Positions 32,317 through 44,144 of a stretch of 64,000 nucleotides of DNA are shown here, piece by piece (the first letter of the stretch is position 1; each line of letters starts with the position of its first letter). The notes under the pieces are model-generated. The model saw only the letters and a list, made by a program, of their open reading frames with translations, did not search any database and was not told the DNA's origin. The DNA comes from Pseudarthrobacter sp. NamE5 (GTDB lineage Bacteria > Actinomycetota > Actinomycetes > Actinomycetales > Micrococcaceae): the NCBI RefSeq assembly GCF_005796225.1, contig NZ_VAHO01000008.1, positions 101,449 through 165,448 on the forward strand, written 5' to 3'. A program made the translations under genes and the position numbers.

Positions 32317-34917
32317 TTACTTGACCAGTTTCCGCACCAGGCGCGCCCCCTGTGCAAGTGAAAGCCCCGGAAGATAGGCGCGGGTGAGTGCCCTGCCGAT
32401 GGCGGGCAGATGCAGCGGATCCTGGTAGTAGAGGTACAGTGCCCGGTATTCGGGCTTGAACCTTGACTTGAATGCCGCCAGGGACCGGAATCCGTAGACG
32501 GGCTCAAGCGCGTGCCCTACCAGGTCCAGGATCCGCACCAAATTCTCCGGTCCCGTCTGGCTGCCGCCGCCTTCTGCGTCGCCTGCATCACCGGAACGGG
32601 CAGCATGCATTCCCTCCGGGCTCCCGGCTGGGGGTTCACCGGAAAGACTTGCCAGCGGAGAGCCGGAGAGGGAGATGACCTCCACGGATCCGCGGAGCTC
32701 CAGGACAGCAGAGGCGATGAGGAATTCCATCACCCCCGGAAAGCCTTCGGCGCCCCGGCGCATGACGTCCAGCGTCCGGCTGACCAGCCGCCCGCCGTCG
32801 TAAACAGGGAGCCAACTGGTTACCCCGTGAACTGTACCGTGGCCGTCAACGGCGAGGCAGCACAGCACCTCCCCATCCTCAAGCTCATCCACTCCGCCCA
32901 AAGTGAAGCCCATCTCGGGGACGGACTTTCCGGCCGCCCATTCCTCGGATACCTCGTTCAGCCTGGTCCGCAGGACTGCCGGCAGGGAGTGGTAAGGCCC
33001 CCACACTGCACGCACCCCCAGCTTGGCGGCGCGGTTAAGCGCTGTCCGCACGTTCTGCCATTCCTTTCCCTTGAACTCGAGTTCACGGATGGGCAGGCGG
33101 GTTTCCTGGGCCACTGTCACGCGGGAGAATCCGCGCTGCTGCAGCGCCGGCCACATCACGCCGTCGCATGAGTAGAGTGCGGGGATCAGCGCATGCGCCC
33201 GACAGTAGGCGAGGAATCCTTCCGTCACCTTCTGCTGGGTCTCCTTGGGGCCGAAGGCGCCGCCAAGAGTCAGGGCAACACTGCCGTGCTGCTGGAAGGC
33301 CACGGCGCCCTCGCCGTCCGGACTGAACCAGTAGTTATTGGGTTCCCACAGGGCCATCCAGGAAAGGGGCCCGCCGCCCTGCCGCAGCAGCCCGCGGGCC
33401 CGCTCCTTGTCCTCTGTGCCTGAATCAGTGCCGTGCGCCTTGCCCAGCAGCACCCACCAAACGGCGGCCAGCGCAATGACCCAGAACACCGGTCCCGAAG
33501 CGGCAAAAAGCAGCGACTCGAGGCTGTTCCGGTCCGCGAAAACACGGTGATAATGCTGCGGGATGGGAATGGGGACATACTGGCGGGCCAACTCGGCAAG
33601 AAGTCCCAGCATGCCGCCGTCCCGGGAAAGTCCTCCAGACCACAGCCAGGCCGCAGTGTAGGAAGCGGCGAGGGCCAGCCAGGTTCCTCCCACCACGCCT
33701 GCGAGCACCCGGCGGGCCGAGGGCGCCGTCTGCACCCGGAACTGCCGCCGGTTAAGCCAGAGGACCAGGGCCAGCAGCAGCGGCACCACCACGAGCGGAA
33801 GTACATGGGCGAAGGCTGAGCCCATTGGAGCCGCATCAGGCCGGGAGACCCGGGAGGGCACCAGCGCGAAGAGGGCAAGGTACACGGCAGCCAGCGCTGT
33901 GACTGCAAGCTGGATGGCCAGGGCGATATTCAGGGCCAACCGCCTGCCGCGGCGCATGCCGTCAGCACAGATCAGCAGCAGGACCACCGGAACCACCGCC
34001 AGCGCCAGGCCGAACGGCCCCGCGAACCCCGCCCTGCCGGCTTCCAGGCAGGACGACTCGACCGTGGCACCGCAGTTGACTGCGAGCTGCCCGAGCGTCG
34101 GCAGCGGATTCAGGACCACATCGCGCAGCAGGGCCAGCGGGCCTGTGGGCGCCCGCGCTATCCCGGTAAGGATCGGTCCCACGGCAAAGACGGCAACGGT
34201 CAGCGCCAGAAGGTTCCTGGTTTCCCGGCCGGTGGAGCGGTGCCGGTGCAGCTGGCCTTGGTCCCCCTGGATCCACCATCCCGCCACCAGCCCCAGCATG
34301 GCGCCCAGCAGCCCGATGACCGTCTCGGCATGCCCGACGTACAGGACCAGCAGGAGCGAGACGGACAGCACCGCAGTCCGCAGCCTTCGCTGCCACAGGA
34401 CGGACAGGCGGGCGCTGCCGGCAAGACCGGCGGTCAGCAGCGGCGCATAGGGGCCGATCAGGACATCGTCGGTCATCCGGTCCAGCCAGCCGTCTCCCAG
34501 ATATACGGCAAGCTGGGTCACCAGCAGGAACAGCGTGACGGCGGCGAACTGTCCGCCGAGCAGCAGCGCCGCGGCTGCGCGCGTACCCAGTTTGCGTTCG
34601 GCAAGGCCCAGCAGCAGTACGATCATCAGCGAGGCCGTTAAGTAGGCCAGCGGGTTCGTGGCGAAGAACATGCTCGTGAACAATGACCACCAGTTGCCGT
34701 CCCGCAGCCCCGGACCGCTGACGCCTGCAAGGCCCAGCAGGTGCTGGGGCGGGCCTGCAAGGAAGCTGCCTGTCACTGCGCCGGCTGCAAGGAAGACACC
34801 GAGGACGGCCAGTGTGAAGGGTGTCGATTTCAGCTCTCCTGTGGCCTGTCGCAGGGCGGGCCGTCCCACGGTTGACCAGGCGAGGGCAATCGTGCGGACC
34901 TGCCTTTCGGCACTCAC
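32317..34917 (-). CDS. Rhomboid-like / MprF-type aminoacyl-phosphatidylglycerol synthase
   Basis: 866 residues. Residues ~25-500 are many transmembrane segments; the first part (~30-240) has rhomboid-like character (NWWSLFTSMFFATNPLAYL, then GHAETVIGLLGAMLGLVAGW) but lacks the catalytic GxSG, so it is not a protease. Residues ~510-866 are a DUF2156/MprF-type domain (SWMALWEPNNYWFSPDGEGA, then GFPGVMEFLIASAVLELRG), which transfers an aminoacyl group from tRNA to phosphatidylglycerol. A ~40-residue Gly/Ser/Asp-rich insert (~747-785) interrupts it. The start is the GTG overlapping the esterase stop by 4 bp. The amino acid is not predictable. Confidence 0.85.
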   Translation of the reverse strand: MSAERQVRTIALAWSTVGRPALRQATGELKSTPFTLAVLGVFLAAGAVTGSFLAGPPQHLLGLAGVSGPGLRDGNWWSLFTSMFFATNPLAYLTASLMIVLLLGLAERKLGTRAAAALLLGGQFAAVTLFLLVTQLAVYLGDGWLDRMTDDVLIGPYAPLLTAGLAGSARLSVLWQRRLRTAVLSVSLLLVLYVGHAETVIGLLGAMLGLVAGWWIQGDQGQLHRHRSTGRETRNLLALTVAVFAVGPILTGIARAPTGPLALLRDVVLNPLPTLGQLAVNCGATVESSCLEAGRAGFAGPFGLALAVVPVVLLLICADGMRRGRRLALNIALAIQLAVTALAAVYLALFALVPSRVSRPDAAPMGSAFAHVLPLVVVPLLLALVLWLNRRQFRVQTAPSARRVLAGVVGGTWLALAASYTAAWLWSGGLSRDGGMLGLLAELARQYVPIPIPQHYHRVFADRNSLESLLFAASGPVFWVIALAAVWWVLLGKAHGTDSGTEDKERARGLLRQGGGPLSWMALWEPNNYWFSPDGEGAVAFQQHGSVALTLGGAFGPKETQQKVTEGFLAYCRAHALIPALYSCDGVMWPALQQRGFSRVTVAQETRLPIRELEFKGKEWQNVRTALNRAAKLGVRAVWGPYHSLPAVLRTRLNEVSEEWAAGKSVPEMGFTLGGVDELEDGEVLCCLAVDGHGTVHGVTSWLPVYDGGRLVSRTLDVMRRGAEGFPGVMEFLIASAVLELRGSVEVISLSGSPLASLSGEPPAGSPEGMHAARSGDAGDAEGGGSQTGPENLVRILDLVGHALEPVYGFRSLAAFKSRFKPEYRALYLYYQDPLHLPAIGRALTRAYLPGLSLAQGARLVRKLVK

Positions 34918-36224
34918 CCCGCGATCCCCCACCTCTCGGCCAGGAAATCCAGTGCGTCCGCAATGCGCTTGGAGGACGTGTCCCAGGAGTGGCCGGTGTG
35001 TTCCACTTCGTAGGCACGGACGGTGAAGCCGGCTTCCTTTCCGGCTTTCGCGAGCGTTCGCAGATAGGCCACAAACTCCGGATCATCCTGCCCGGCCGTC
35101 AGGTACATACCGCTGCCTTCGAACCGCCGCTCCTTCATGATGGCCAGCGGCGTCTGCCGGTTGAATGCTTCAGGGTCTCCAGGAAAGGAAGCCTCGATCG
35201 TCTTTTCGCGTTCCTTTGCGATTGCTGGCTCTGCCTCGCCGGAGAAGGATAAAACGGCCGGGAACAGCTGGGGATGCCGGGTTGCCAGCTGAAGGGCACA
35301 GGTGCCGCCAAACGAGAAACCTCCCGCAGCCCAACGGTTGTGGTCAGTTTCGACGGAAAGGGTGGACTTGATCCACGACGCGACATCCTGCGACAGGTAG
35401 GTGTCCGCGCGTGCGATCCGGCTGTCCATGCACATGGTGTTGGCAGACTGCGAACCATTGGGGTCGGGCACAACCACCACGGGCGCCACTCCCCCGTGCG
35501 AACGGGCATACGCGTCCATGTGTGCCTGCAAAGTGCCTCCGGTCAGCCAGTCTGCGGGACCACCGGGCTGGCCCGCCACCAGGACCAGGACAGGAAGGGC
35601 GGGACGATTGTCTGCAAAGTAGGCCGGTGGAAGGTAGATGTAGGCTTCACGCGTCTTCATCCCGGACACCTTGCCGGGAATGGCGGACTTCCGCAGGACG
35701 CCCTCGTCGGGCACAGTCCCGTGCGCTGACCAGCCCTGGAGGGGAACGCCGTCGGACTCCCCCGGCTGCCGTTGCAGCTCAGCCTCCAGCGTGGGAATCC
35801 GCGCCAGGTCAGTGCCTAAGAGGTCGCTGACCGTACGGTTGAGGCCAAAGTAGGCGTTGACCTGCACCGCGGAAAGCGCGGCCACCATGAGGACAGCGGC
35901 CAGGCCGGTGGTGCGGCTGCCCCATCTGGTCCGGGGAATCCGCAGGACCAACAGGATCAGGGCGGCGACAGCAAGCACTATCCAGAGCAGAACGGTATCG
36001 GGAACGTTGTCCGGGAACAGTGAGAGAATATTGATAAGCGCCCAATGTATGCTGGCCACCAGGGCAAATGCCGCTGCCAGGGCAGCGATGACGCGAACCA
36101 CCCACTGCCGGCCAGCAAGGGGCCCGGGCGGCCACAGCAGGTAGGCGGCACCGGCCAAGCCCAGAATGGACACCAGCCAATACAGGGGTCCGTCAATGAG
36201 CCGGATGTCGAAGAACCACTCCAC
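34914..36224 (-). CDS. Membrane-anchored esterase, mycolyltransferase-like alpha/beta-hydrolase
   Basis: 436 residues. Four N-terminal transmembrane segments (residues ~10-135) are followed by an extracytoplasmic esterase-D/antigen-85-like domain. The nucleophile elbow is AAGGFSFGGTCAL (Ser near 303) and the catalytic His is likely in VEHTGHSWDT near 411. The stop overlaps the MprF-type synthase (GTGA). This pairing matches hydrolases that remove amino acids from aminoacyl-phosphatidylglycerol beside their synthases in other Gram-positives, which is the favoured role. The GTG start is 4 bp after DUF2550. Confidence 0.86.
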   Translation of the reverse strand: MEWFFDIRLIDGPLYWLVSILGLAGAAYLLWPPGPLAGRQWVVRVIAALAAAFALVASIHWALINILSLFPDNVPDTVLLWIVLAVAALILLVLRIPRTRWGSRTTGLAAVLMVAALSAVQVNAYFGLNRTVSDLLGTDLARIPTLEAELQRQPGESDGVPLQGWSAHGTVPDEGVLRKSAIPGKVSGMKTREAYIYLPPAYFADNRPALPVLVLVAGQPGGPADWLTGGTLQAHMDAYARSHGGVAPVVVVPDPNGSQSANTMCMDSRIARADTYLSQDVASWIKSTLSVETDHNRWAAGGFSFGGTCALQLATRHPQLFPAVLSFSGEAEPAIAKEREKTIEASFPGDPEAFNRQTPLAIMKERRFEGSGMYLTAGQDDPEFVAYLRTLAKAGKEAGFTVRAYEVEHTGHSWDTSSKRIADALDFLAERWGIAG

Positions 36225-36228
36225 GCGG

Positions 36229-36660
36229 CTAGCGCCAGGTGCCCACGCCGATGACCGGTCCGGCCTCGAGCCAGGATGAAAGCCCGGTGTAGGCGTCGAA
36301 TTTCATGGCAAGGCGCAAGTCCTTGCCCTCGTACCGCAGCTCCACAATCACGACGTCGGGCTGCACCTTGACTGCCTCGGCCTCGGTGGGCTTGCGGCGG
36401 CCCAGCAGTTCCAGCGAGTGCCGTTTGAACTTGTGCTTGGGCCGGACACTCAGCGAGAGCAGCCTGAACCACTCAAGGTCGTTGTCCTGATAACGACAAA
36501 CCCCCATCTGCCAGCTGTTTCCAGCCGTGCAAATGGAGGCGTCCACCGTACCGAGGGCACGCCGCAGGTTGAAGCGGCGTACCCCCGAAAGGCACAGTGC
36601 AAATATCAGCAATCCCAAAGCGACTGCCAAAGCGATGAACGGAAGACTCGATGCGTCCAT
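36229..36660 (-). CDS. DUF2550 membrane protein
   Basis: A 143-residue actinobacterial protein with one N-terminal transmembrane helix (LPFIALAVALGLLIFALCLS) and a cytoplasmic beta-rich domain. Recognisable segments are RALGTVDASICTAGNSWQMG and CRYQDNDLEWFRLLSLSVRP. DUF2550 genes commonly sit directly after atpC, as here (10 bp gap). The function is unknown; the conserved linkage suggests an envelope or ATP synthase-related role. The start MDASSLPF is chosen over a longer frame that would run into atpC. Confidence 0.85.
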   Translation of the reverse strand: MDASSLPFIALAVALGLLIFALCLSGVRRFNLRRALGTVDASICTAGNSWQMGVCRYQDNDLEWFRLLSLSVRPKHKFKRHSLELLGRRKPTEAEAVKVQPDVVIVELRYEGKDLRLAMKFDAYTGLSSWLEAGPVIGVGTWR

Positions 36661-36670
36661 CAAGGTGGTG

Positions 36671-36955
36671 CTAGCGGATCCCAGCGGTAGCCGAGCCGGC
36701 CAGATGGGCGTTATCAGCAACAATGACCACGCGGTTGTTGTCCACGGAGAAGAAGCCGCCGTCAACATCTACCGCAATACGGTCTCCCGACACCGGCTGG
36801 ATGGCCAGTTCACCCTCGGCCAGGATCGCCAGCAGGGGCGAGTGGCCGGGCAGGATTCCGATTTCACCATCGCTGGTGCGGGCCTTGACCATCTTGGCCG
36901 CTCCGGACCACACGAAGTGGTCCGCTGCGACAATCTCAACCTCAAGCTCAGCCAT
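36671..36955 (-). CDS. atpC: F1Fo ATP synthase epsilon subunit
   Basis: A 94-residue central-stalk subunit, short because only the N-terminal beta-sandwich is present (LEVEIVAADHFVWSGAAKMV, then GEIGILPGHSPLLAIL). The C-terminal helical hairpin that regulates the E. coli enzyme is missing or reduced, as often in actinobacteria. The start MAELEVEIVA is one base after the atpD stop (TAATATG). Confidence 0.96.
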   Translation of the reverse strand: MAELEVEIVAADHFVWSGAAKMVKARTSDGEIGILPGHSPLLAILAEGELAIQPVSGDRIAVDVDGGFFSVDNNRVVIVADNAHLAGSATAGIR

Positions 36956-36956
36956 A

Positions 36957-38483
<1,527 letters not shown>

Positions 38484-38493
38484 TCAGTGCAGG

Positions 38494-39384
38494 CTAGGAC
38501 GCGAGGGCGTCGGCGCCGGCCACGATCTCGGAAAGCTCCTGCGTAATTTCAGCCTGGCGGGCGGTGTTGCGCAGACGCGTGTACTTCTTGATGAGGTCCG
38601 TCGCGTTATCGCCCGCGGACTTCATGGCCCGCTGGCGCGCAGCAAGCTCGGAAGCCGCAGCCTGCAGCATGGCGGCGAAGATACGGGATTCGATGTAGCG
38701 CGGCAGCAGCGCGTCGAGGACGCGCTCCGTCTCCGGCTCGAATTCATAAAGCGGCAGCAGGTCCGATTCAGAAGCAGCCTGTTCTTCCACTACCTCCAAC
38801 GGAAGCAGGCGGATGACCGTGGGCTCCTGCGTCACCATGGACTTGAAGCGGGTATAAACGACATGAATCTCGTCGACGCCGCCCTCTTCATAGTCCGTGG
38901 CGAAATCGGCCAGCAGCGCTTCGCCGATTTCACGCGCGGTGGTGAACTCGGGTGCGTCGGTGCCTCCGGTCCAGACCCGCGCGTATTCGCGGTTCCGGAA
39001 CTCGTAGTAGGCCTGCGCCTTGCGTCCGACGACGTACGTCTTGACTTCTTTGCCTTCAGCGTGGAGCAGCTCATTGAGACCCTCCACCTGCTTGAGCACG
39101 CTTGCCGAATACGAACCAGCCAGGCCACGGTCCGAGGTGATTACCAGGACGGCGGCACGGCGGATCTGCTCCGGCTCGGTGGTCAGCGGGTGGTCGATTT
39201 CGCTCTGGCTGGCGACAGCAGAAACGGCGCGCGTGATCGCGTTCGCGTAAGGCAGTGAAGCTGCTACGCGCGCACGGGCCTTGCCGATGCGCGAGGTAGC
39301 GATCAGTTCCATCGCCTTGAAGATCTTGCGCATCGACGTGGTCGAGCTGATCTTTTGGCGGTAGACCCGGATCTGGGCTCCCAT
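38494..39384 (-). CDS. atpG: F1Fo ATP synthase gamma subunit
   Basis: The rotor shaft, 296 residues. The N-terminal helix [20 protein letters not shown] contains the [19 protein letters not shown] family signature. The C-terminal helix reads [20 protein letters not shown] and continues to the end. The length is normal for actinobacteria. A strong hairpin lies in the 73-bp gap after atpA. Confidence 0.97.
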   Translation of the reverse strand: MGAQIRVYRQKISSTTSMRKIFKAMELIATSRIGKARARVAASLPYANAITRAVSAVASQSEIDHPLTTEPEQIRRAAVLVITSDRGLAGSYSASVLKQVEGLNELLHAEGKEVKTYVVGRKAQAYYEFRNREYARVWTGGTDAPEFTTAREIGEALLADFATDYEEGGVDEIHVVYTRFKSMVTQEPTVIRLLPLEVVEEQAASESDLLPLYEFEPETERVLDALLPRYIESRIFAAMLQAAASELAARQRAMKSAGDNATDLIKKYTRLRNTARQAEITQELSEIVAGADALAS

Positions 39385-39409
39385 ACTTATCCTTTCCTAA
39401 CATTCCGTA

Positions 39410-39450
39410 GACCGGGCGTGCCGGACCCGGAGGGCCCGGCACGCCCGGTC
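39410..39450. promoter_or_regulatory. Strong hairpin inside the atp operon (atpA-atpG gap)
   Basis: Perfect 15-bp arms, GACCGGGCGTGCCGG (39410-39424) and CCGGCACGCCCGGTC (39436-39450), surround an 11-nt loop. It lies between the atpA stop and the atpG start. There is no T-run, so it is more likely an RNA-processing or 3'-stability element, or a partial terminator, than a full stop. Confidence 0.8.
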
Positions 39451-39457
39451 ATTGGAA

Positions 39458-41095
39458 CTAGCGCTTCTGCCTGACGATCTTTTCCTGGTCAACGTCGCCC
39501 TCGGAGATGGCTTCATGCTCCTCGTGGCCGGCGGCCACCAGAAGGTTGTCACCTTCGCCGAAGAAGCCCTTCTTGAAGTCCACGATGGCGGACTTCAAGG
39601 CTTCCACGGTGTCGTCGTCCAAGACGTTGGTCTGGGCCAGCGTGGTCAGGATCGAGGACTTGTGCGTCAGGTGCTCCAGGAATTCGCGCTCGAAGCGGCT
39701 GATGTCCTCAACCGGAACGTCGTCCAGGTAGCCGTTGGTGCCGGCCCAGATGGAAACAACCTGGTTCTCGACCGGGTACGGCGAGTACTGGCCCTGCTTC
39801 AGCAGTTCCATCAGGCGTGCGCCACGGGTCAGCTGCTGGCGGGATGCAGCGTCCAGGTCGGACGCGAACATGGCGAATGCCTGCATGTCGCGGTACTGGG
39901 CCAGGTCCAGCTTCAACGTACCGGAGACCTTCTTCATGGACTTCACCTGCGCGGCACCGCCCACGCGGGACACAGACACGCCCACGTCCACAGCGGGACG
40001 CTGGTTGGCGTTGAAGAGGTCCGACTGGAGGAAGATCTGGCCGTCGGTGATCGAGATGACGTTGGTCGGGATGTAGGCGGAAACGTCGTTCGCCTTGGTC
40101 TCGATCAACGGCAGGCCCGTCATGGAGCCGGCACCGAGTTCGTCGGACAGCTTTGCACAACGTTCCAGCAGGCGGGAGTGCAGGTAGAAGACGTCGCCCG
40201 GGTAGGCTTCGCGTCCCGGCGGACGGCGCAGCAGCAGCGATACGGCGCGGTACGCTTCAGCCTGCTTGGACAGGTCATCAAACACGATGAGCACGTGCTT
40301 GCCGCCGTACATCCAGTGCTGGCCGATGGCCGAACCGGCGTACGGTGCGAGGTACTTGAACCCGGCGGGGTCGGAAGCGGGAGAAGCAACAATGGTGGTG
40401 TACTCCAGAGCGCCGTTGTCCTCGAGGGTCTGGCGGATGGCGGCAATGGTCGACGCCTTCTGCCCGATTGCCACATAGATGCAGCGGACCTGCTTGGTGA
40501 CATCGCCCGAAGCCCAGTTGGCCTTCTGGTTGATGATGGTGTCGATGGCAATGGCGGATTTGCCGGTCTGGCGGTCACCAATAATGAGCTGGCGCTGGCC
40601 GCGGCCGATCGGGATCATGGCGTCGATGGCCTTGAGTCCGGTCTGCATCGGCTCGTGCACCGACTTGCGCTGGGTCACGCCGGGAGCCTGGAGCTCCAGT
40701 GCGCGGGTGGTCTCGGCCTTGATCTCGCCGAGGTCGTCAATGGGCACGCCCAGCGGGTCCACGACGCGGCCCAGGAAGGCGTCGCCCACGGGTACGGACA
40801 GAACCTGTCCGGTGCGGTGCACTTCCTGGCCTTCCTCAATGCCGGTGAAGTCGCCGAGGACGATGACGCCGATTTCACGGACGTCGAGGTTCTGGGCCAG
40901 GCCCAGGGTGCCGTCCTCAAAGCGAAGCAGCTCGTTCGCCATGACCGAGGGAAGGCCCTCAACACGGGCGATGCCGTCACTAGCGGTGGTTACGCGGCCG
41001 ACCTCTACGCGCTCTGCGTTTCCGGGTTCGTAGGACGCCGCGAACTCGTTCAGCGCATTACGGACGTCGTCGGCGTTGATGGTCAATTCGGCCAT
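39458..41095 (-). CDS. atpA: F1Fo ATP synthase alpha subunit
   Basis: 545 residues. Walker A is [18 protein letters not shown] near residue 172, and the alpha signature is [18 protein letters not shown]. The C-terminus has an acidic, actinobacterial extension ([20 protein letters not shown]). ATG 41095 has AGGGAC at good spacing; the open frame upstream runs into the intergenic region and atpH. Confidence 0.98.
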   Translation of the reverse strand: MAELTINADDVRNALNEFAASYEPGNAERVEVGRVTTASDGIARVEGLPSVMANELLRFEDGTLGLAQNLDVREIGVIVLGDFTGIEEGQEVHRTGQVLSVPVGDAFLGRVVDPLGVPIDDLGEIKAETTRALELQAPGVTQRKSVHEPMQTGLKAIDAMIPIGRGQRQLIIGDRQTGKSAIAIDTIINQKANWASGDVTKQVRCIYVAIGQKASTIAAIRQTLEDNGALEYTTIVASPASDPAGFKYLAPYAGSAIGQHWMYGGKHVLIVFDDLSKQAEAYRAVSLLLRRPPGREAYPGDVFYLHSRLLERCAKLSDELGAGSMTGLPLIETKANDVSAYIPTNVISITDGQIFLQSDLFNANQRPAVDVGVSVSRVGGAAQVKSMKKVSGTLKLDLAQYRDMQAFAMFASDLDAASRQQLTRGARLMELLKQGQYSPYPVENQVVSIWAGTNGYLDDVPVEDISRFEREFLEHLTHKSSILTTLAQTNVLDDDTVEALKSAIVDFKKGFFGEGDNLLVAAGHEEHEAISEGDVDQEKIVRQKR

Positions 41096-41121
41096 CTGCA
41101 GTCCCTGCTCTCCTGTTTTGT

Positions 41122-41144
41122 GGTCACCGTTGTCCACGGTGACC
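41122..41144. promoter_or_regulatory. Intercistronic hairpin between atpH and atpA
   Basis: GGTCACCGT and ACGGTGACC form a perfect 9-bp stem with a 5-nt loop, ending 27 nt upstream of the atpA start on the minus strand. It lies upstream of the AGGGAC ribosome-binding site and could affect mRNA processing or atpA translation. Confidence 0.6.
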
Positions 41145-41177
41145 GGGGTTTCTATCAGTTGGGTTGTGCTTGTCCGG

Positions 41178-42004
41178 CTAGCCGGCCAGCTGGCGTTGCA
41201 GCTCGCCCAGCCTGGTGATGACCGAAGCGTCGAGCACTTCGTCACCAACCTGGACGCGGATGCCGCCAATGAGTGCCGGGTCAACGTTCACGTTGACCTT
41301 CAGTTCCCGCCCGTACATTGCATTCAAGCCCGCCTGTAGGCGTTCCAGCTGCGTCTGCGTCAGGGGACGGGTCACGCTGACCGTTGCAATCCAGCGCTGC
41401 TGCCGCTTGGCCGCCAGTTCGGCGAACCGCTCAACCAGCCGGGTGGGCTTGATGCCGCGGGGCTGGGTGACGGCCTGGGTGATGAGGACTTTGGCTTCCT
41501 CGCTCACCCCGGGCACAAGCTTTTCGGCAAGCGCAGCCTTGGCGGCGGCGCTGGCCTGTGGTTCGGACAGAGCACGTTGTACCTCGTGGCTGGAGGCCAC
41601 AGCCTGGTTGAAGGAGAACAAGTCATTCTCCAGCTCTTCCAGGCCAGTGATTCCGGAGGCAGAAACGGCCGACTTGTTTTCAGCAACGGAAATGACCACC
41701 GTTGCGGCAAGAGTCTCGAGTGCATCGCCGATATCACGGGCACTTGCCCAGCGTGAGCTGGCCAGTCCGCCTGCGATGTCTGCAGCATCAGCGGAGACTT
41801 TTCCGCCAACCAGCTGCCTGACCAGTGCCGACTTTTCGTCACCGTTGCGGGACGGGTCAGTCAGGGCGCGGCGCAAGCCAGCCGAGCTGTCCACCATTCC
41901 CAGAATTCCGAAGAGTTCCTTTGCCAGCTGCAGCGACGCCGTCGGAAGCTTTGCCTCCAACGCTGCCAGCGCTGTTGCCAGCGATTCGCTCGATACGCCT
42001 GCCA

Positions 42005-42005
<1 letters not shown>
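41178..42005 (-). CDS. atpH: F1Fo ATP synthase delta subunit
   Basis: A peripheral-stalk connector of 275 residues, longer than the ~180 of E. coli but usual in actinobacteria. The N-terminal helical part is elongated and Ala-rich. The C-terminal signature region reads [20 protein letters not shown], then [20 protein letters not shown]. The start overlaps the atpF stop by one base plus (TAATG). Confidence 0.96.
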
Positions 42006-42559
<554 letters not shown>

Positions 42560-42607
42560 TCACCCGTCCTTTTCTACTCGGTTCTGTAAGTTCGCTTCGC
42601 TCTAGGA

Positions 42608-42811
42608 CTAGAGAACGAAGGCGAAGACCAGGCCGAGGATGGCGAGGGCTTCGGTCAGCGCAAGGCCGAGGAACGCGATCGGCTGGAGCACGCGCTGTGC
42701 TTCCGGCTGGCGTGCAACACCGTTGATATAAGCAGCGAATACGAGGCCAACACCGATACCACCGCCGATTGCGGACAGACCGTAACCTACGAGGTTGAGA
42801 TTGCCTTCCAT
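42608..42811 (-). CDS. atpE: F1Fo ATP synthase c subunit
   Basis: The rotor-ring subunit, 67 residues. Helix 1 carries GGGIGVG, the polar loop is RQPE at residues 34-37, and the proton-binding Glu54 is in [15 protein letters not shown]. The neighbouring residues favour a proton- rather than sodium-type site. It is preceded by GGAAG. Short hairpins (GCCAC/GTGGC and TCCCC/GGGGA) fill the 112-bp gap to atpB. Confidence 0.97.
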   Translation of the reverse strand: MEGNLNLVGYGLSAIGGGIGVGLVFAAYINGVARQPEAQRVLQPIAFLGLALTEALAILGLVFAFVL

Positions 42812-42923
42812 TTTTCTTCCTTTCAAGATGCCACCCGTGTGGCAGGTTGTTTGGGTTGCTCTATCCCCGCGAGGGGAAGTCTGTTGGGTGCCGGCCGGCG
42901 ATGGGCCGTACGGCAGGGTGTGC

Positions 42924-43724
42924 CTAGTGGCTGTCGGCGTGGAGCGCGCCCTCAATGTAGATCGCGGTCAGCAGGGTAAAGACGTACGCCTGCAGGACCA
43001 TGATCAGTGCTTCGAGCATGTACAGGGCGATCGCGCCGACCAGGACCAGGAGGGACGTGCCCTTCAGCAGGATGTTCTCCTGCATGACCAGGAACTCGAT
43101 GCCGGAGCCGGCGATCATCATGATCAGGTGGCCGGCGAGCATGGTGGCGAAAAGTCGGAGACTGTGCGTGACAGGCCGGACCAGGAAGTTCGAGATGATC
43201 TCGATCGGGATCACGATCGGAAGGATGAACCACGGGACACCGGAAGGCACGGTGGCGAGCTTGAAGTAACGGATACCGTTCTTCTTCAGGCCAATGGCGA
43301 TCCAGGTGAAGTAGACGAGGCCGGCCAGGACGTAGGCGCCGCCAACGTGCGAGAACGTCGGGAGCTGGAGCAGCGGGATGGCGCCGTAGATGTTGTTCAC
43401 CAGGATGAAGAAGAACAGGCTGAACAGCAGGGGGACGTACTTAATGAAGTCCTTGCCGCCGATGATGTCCTTGGCGATTCCGTTGCGGACGAAGCCGTAG
43501 GCGGCTTCGCCGGCGAACTGGAGCTTGCCGGGTACCAGCTGCTGCTTACGTGCGGCCAGCACGAAGAAGGCGGCGATTATGACGACAGAGAGGAGGACCA
43601 GCAGCATCTGCTTGGAGAATCCTTCTGCGGCACCCCACGGCAGGATTGCCGGCAAATGCATTTCGTTAATACCAGGAGGAGTGAACTCTCCTGAATCTTG
43701 GGCCGGGAGCGCAAGCGCGATCAA
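42924..43724 (-). CDS. atpB: F1Fo ATP synthase a subunit
   Basis: The proton-channel subunit, 266 residues and multi-spanning. The essential Arg is in [19 protein letters not shown], and other conserved parts are [20 protein letters not shown] and the C-terminal [17 protein letters not shown]. It starts [11 protein letters not shown]. Confidence 0.96.
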   Translation of the reverse strand: MIALALPAQDSGEFTPPGINEMHLPAILPWGAAEGFSKQMLLVLLSVVIIAAFFVLAARKQQLVPGKLQFAGEAAYGFVRNGIAKDIIGGKDFIKYVPLLFSLFFFILVNNIYGAIPLLQLPTFSHVGGAYVLAGLVYFTWIAIGLKKNGIRYFKLATVPSGVPWFILPIVIPIEIISNFLVRPVTHSLRLFATMLAGHLIMMIAGSGIEFLVMQENILLKGTSLLVLVGAIALYMLEALIMVLQAYVFTLLTAIYIEGALHADSH

Positions 43725-43805
43725 CGCGTTTCCTCTCTGCAGTGTCCATCGTTGGGCGTTGGGCGGGGACCGGCAGCCTGAAGGCCTGCTGTTCCCCCTG
43801 TGAAA

Positions 43806-44144
43806 TTATTCGGCATTAGTGTCGCCGTCCTGGGACGGCCCGCTGGCAGCATGGCGCTCCCCAGTATTTATACGAGAACTGGTTAGGCCATGCATGTGGG
43901 AAAGGTAGAAACCTCCGACGGCTCCAAGCAGAGCGCCTGCGAGCACGATCCAGCGCGTTCCCCACACGTAATCCAGTCCCCACCCTATCAAACTCCAGAC
44001 GATGATTCCGCCAATGATGTAGCTGAATACGGCCATGCCGGCGTTGTATCCGCCGTTGGTTCCGTCGGCTGACACACCGGGTGCAGAGGTGCGTGCGCCA
44101 GGCTTGCGGCTGCCGCCTTTGCCGGGCTTTTTCGGATCACGCAT
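43806..44144 (-). CDS. AtpZ/AtpI-family protein
   Basis: A 112-residue protein. A basic, disordered N-terminus (MRDPKKPGKGGSRKPG) is followed by two transmembrane helices: MAVFSYIIGGIIVWSLIGWG and TRWIVLAGALLGAVGGFYLS. The pattern, with Gly in the helix and a short turn, matches AtpZ-type accessory proteins implicated in Mg/Ca transport or c-ring assembly. Its start overlaps the next upstream gene by 8 bp. It is the second of two small membrane proteins preceding atpB. Confidence 0.8.
   Translation of the reverse strand: MRDPKKPGKGGSRKPGARTSAPGVSADGTNGGYNAGMAVFSYIIGGIIVWSLIGWGLDYVWGTRWIVLAGALLGAVGGFYLSHMHGLTSSRINTGERHAASGPSQDGDTNAE

Noticed and set aside
39452..41218. 588-codon open frame on the plus strand
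   Set aside because: It is the mirror of atpA and the translated product has the His/Gly/Gln/Val-rich composition of antisense frames.
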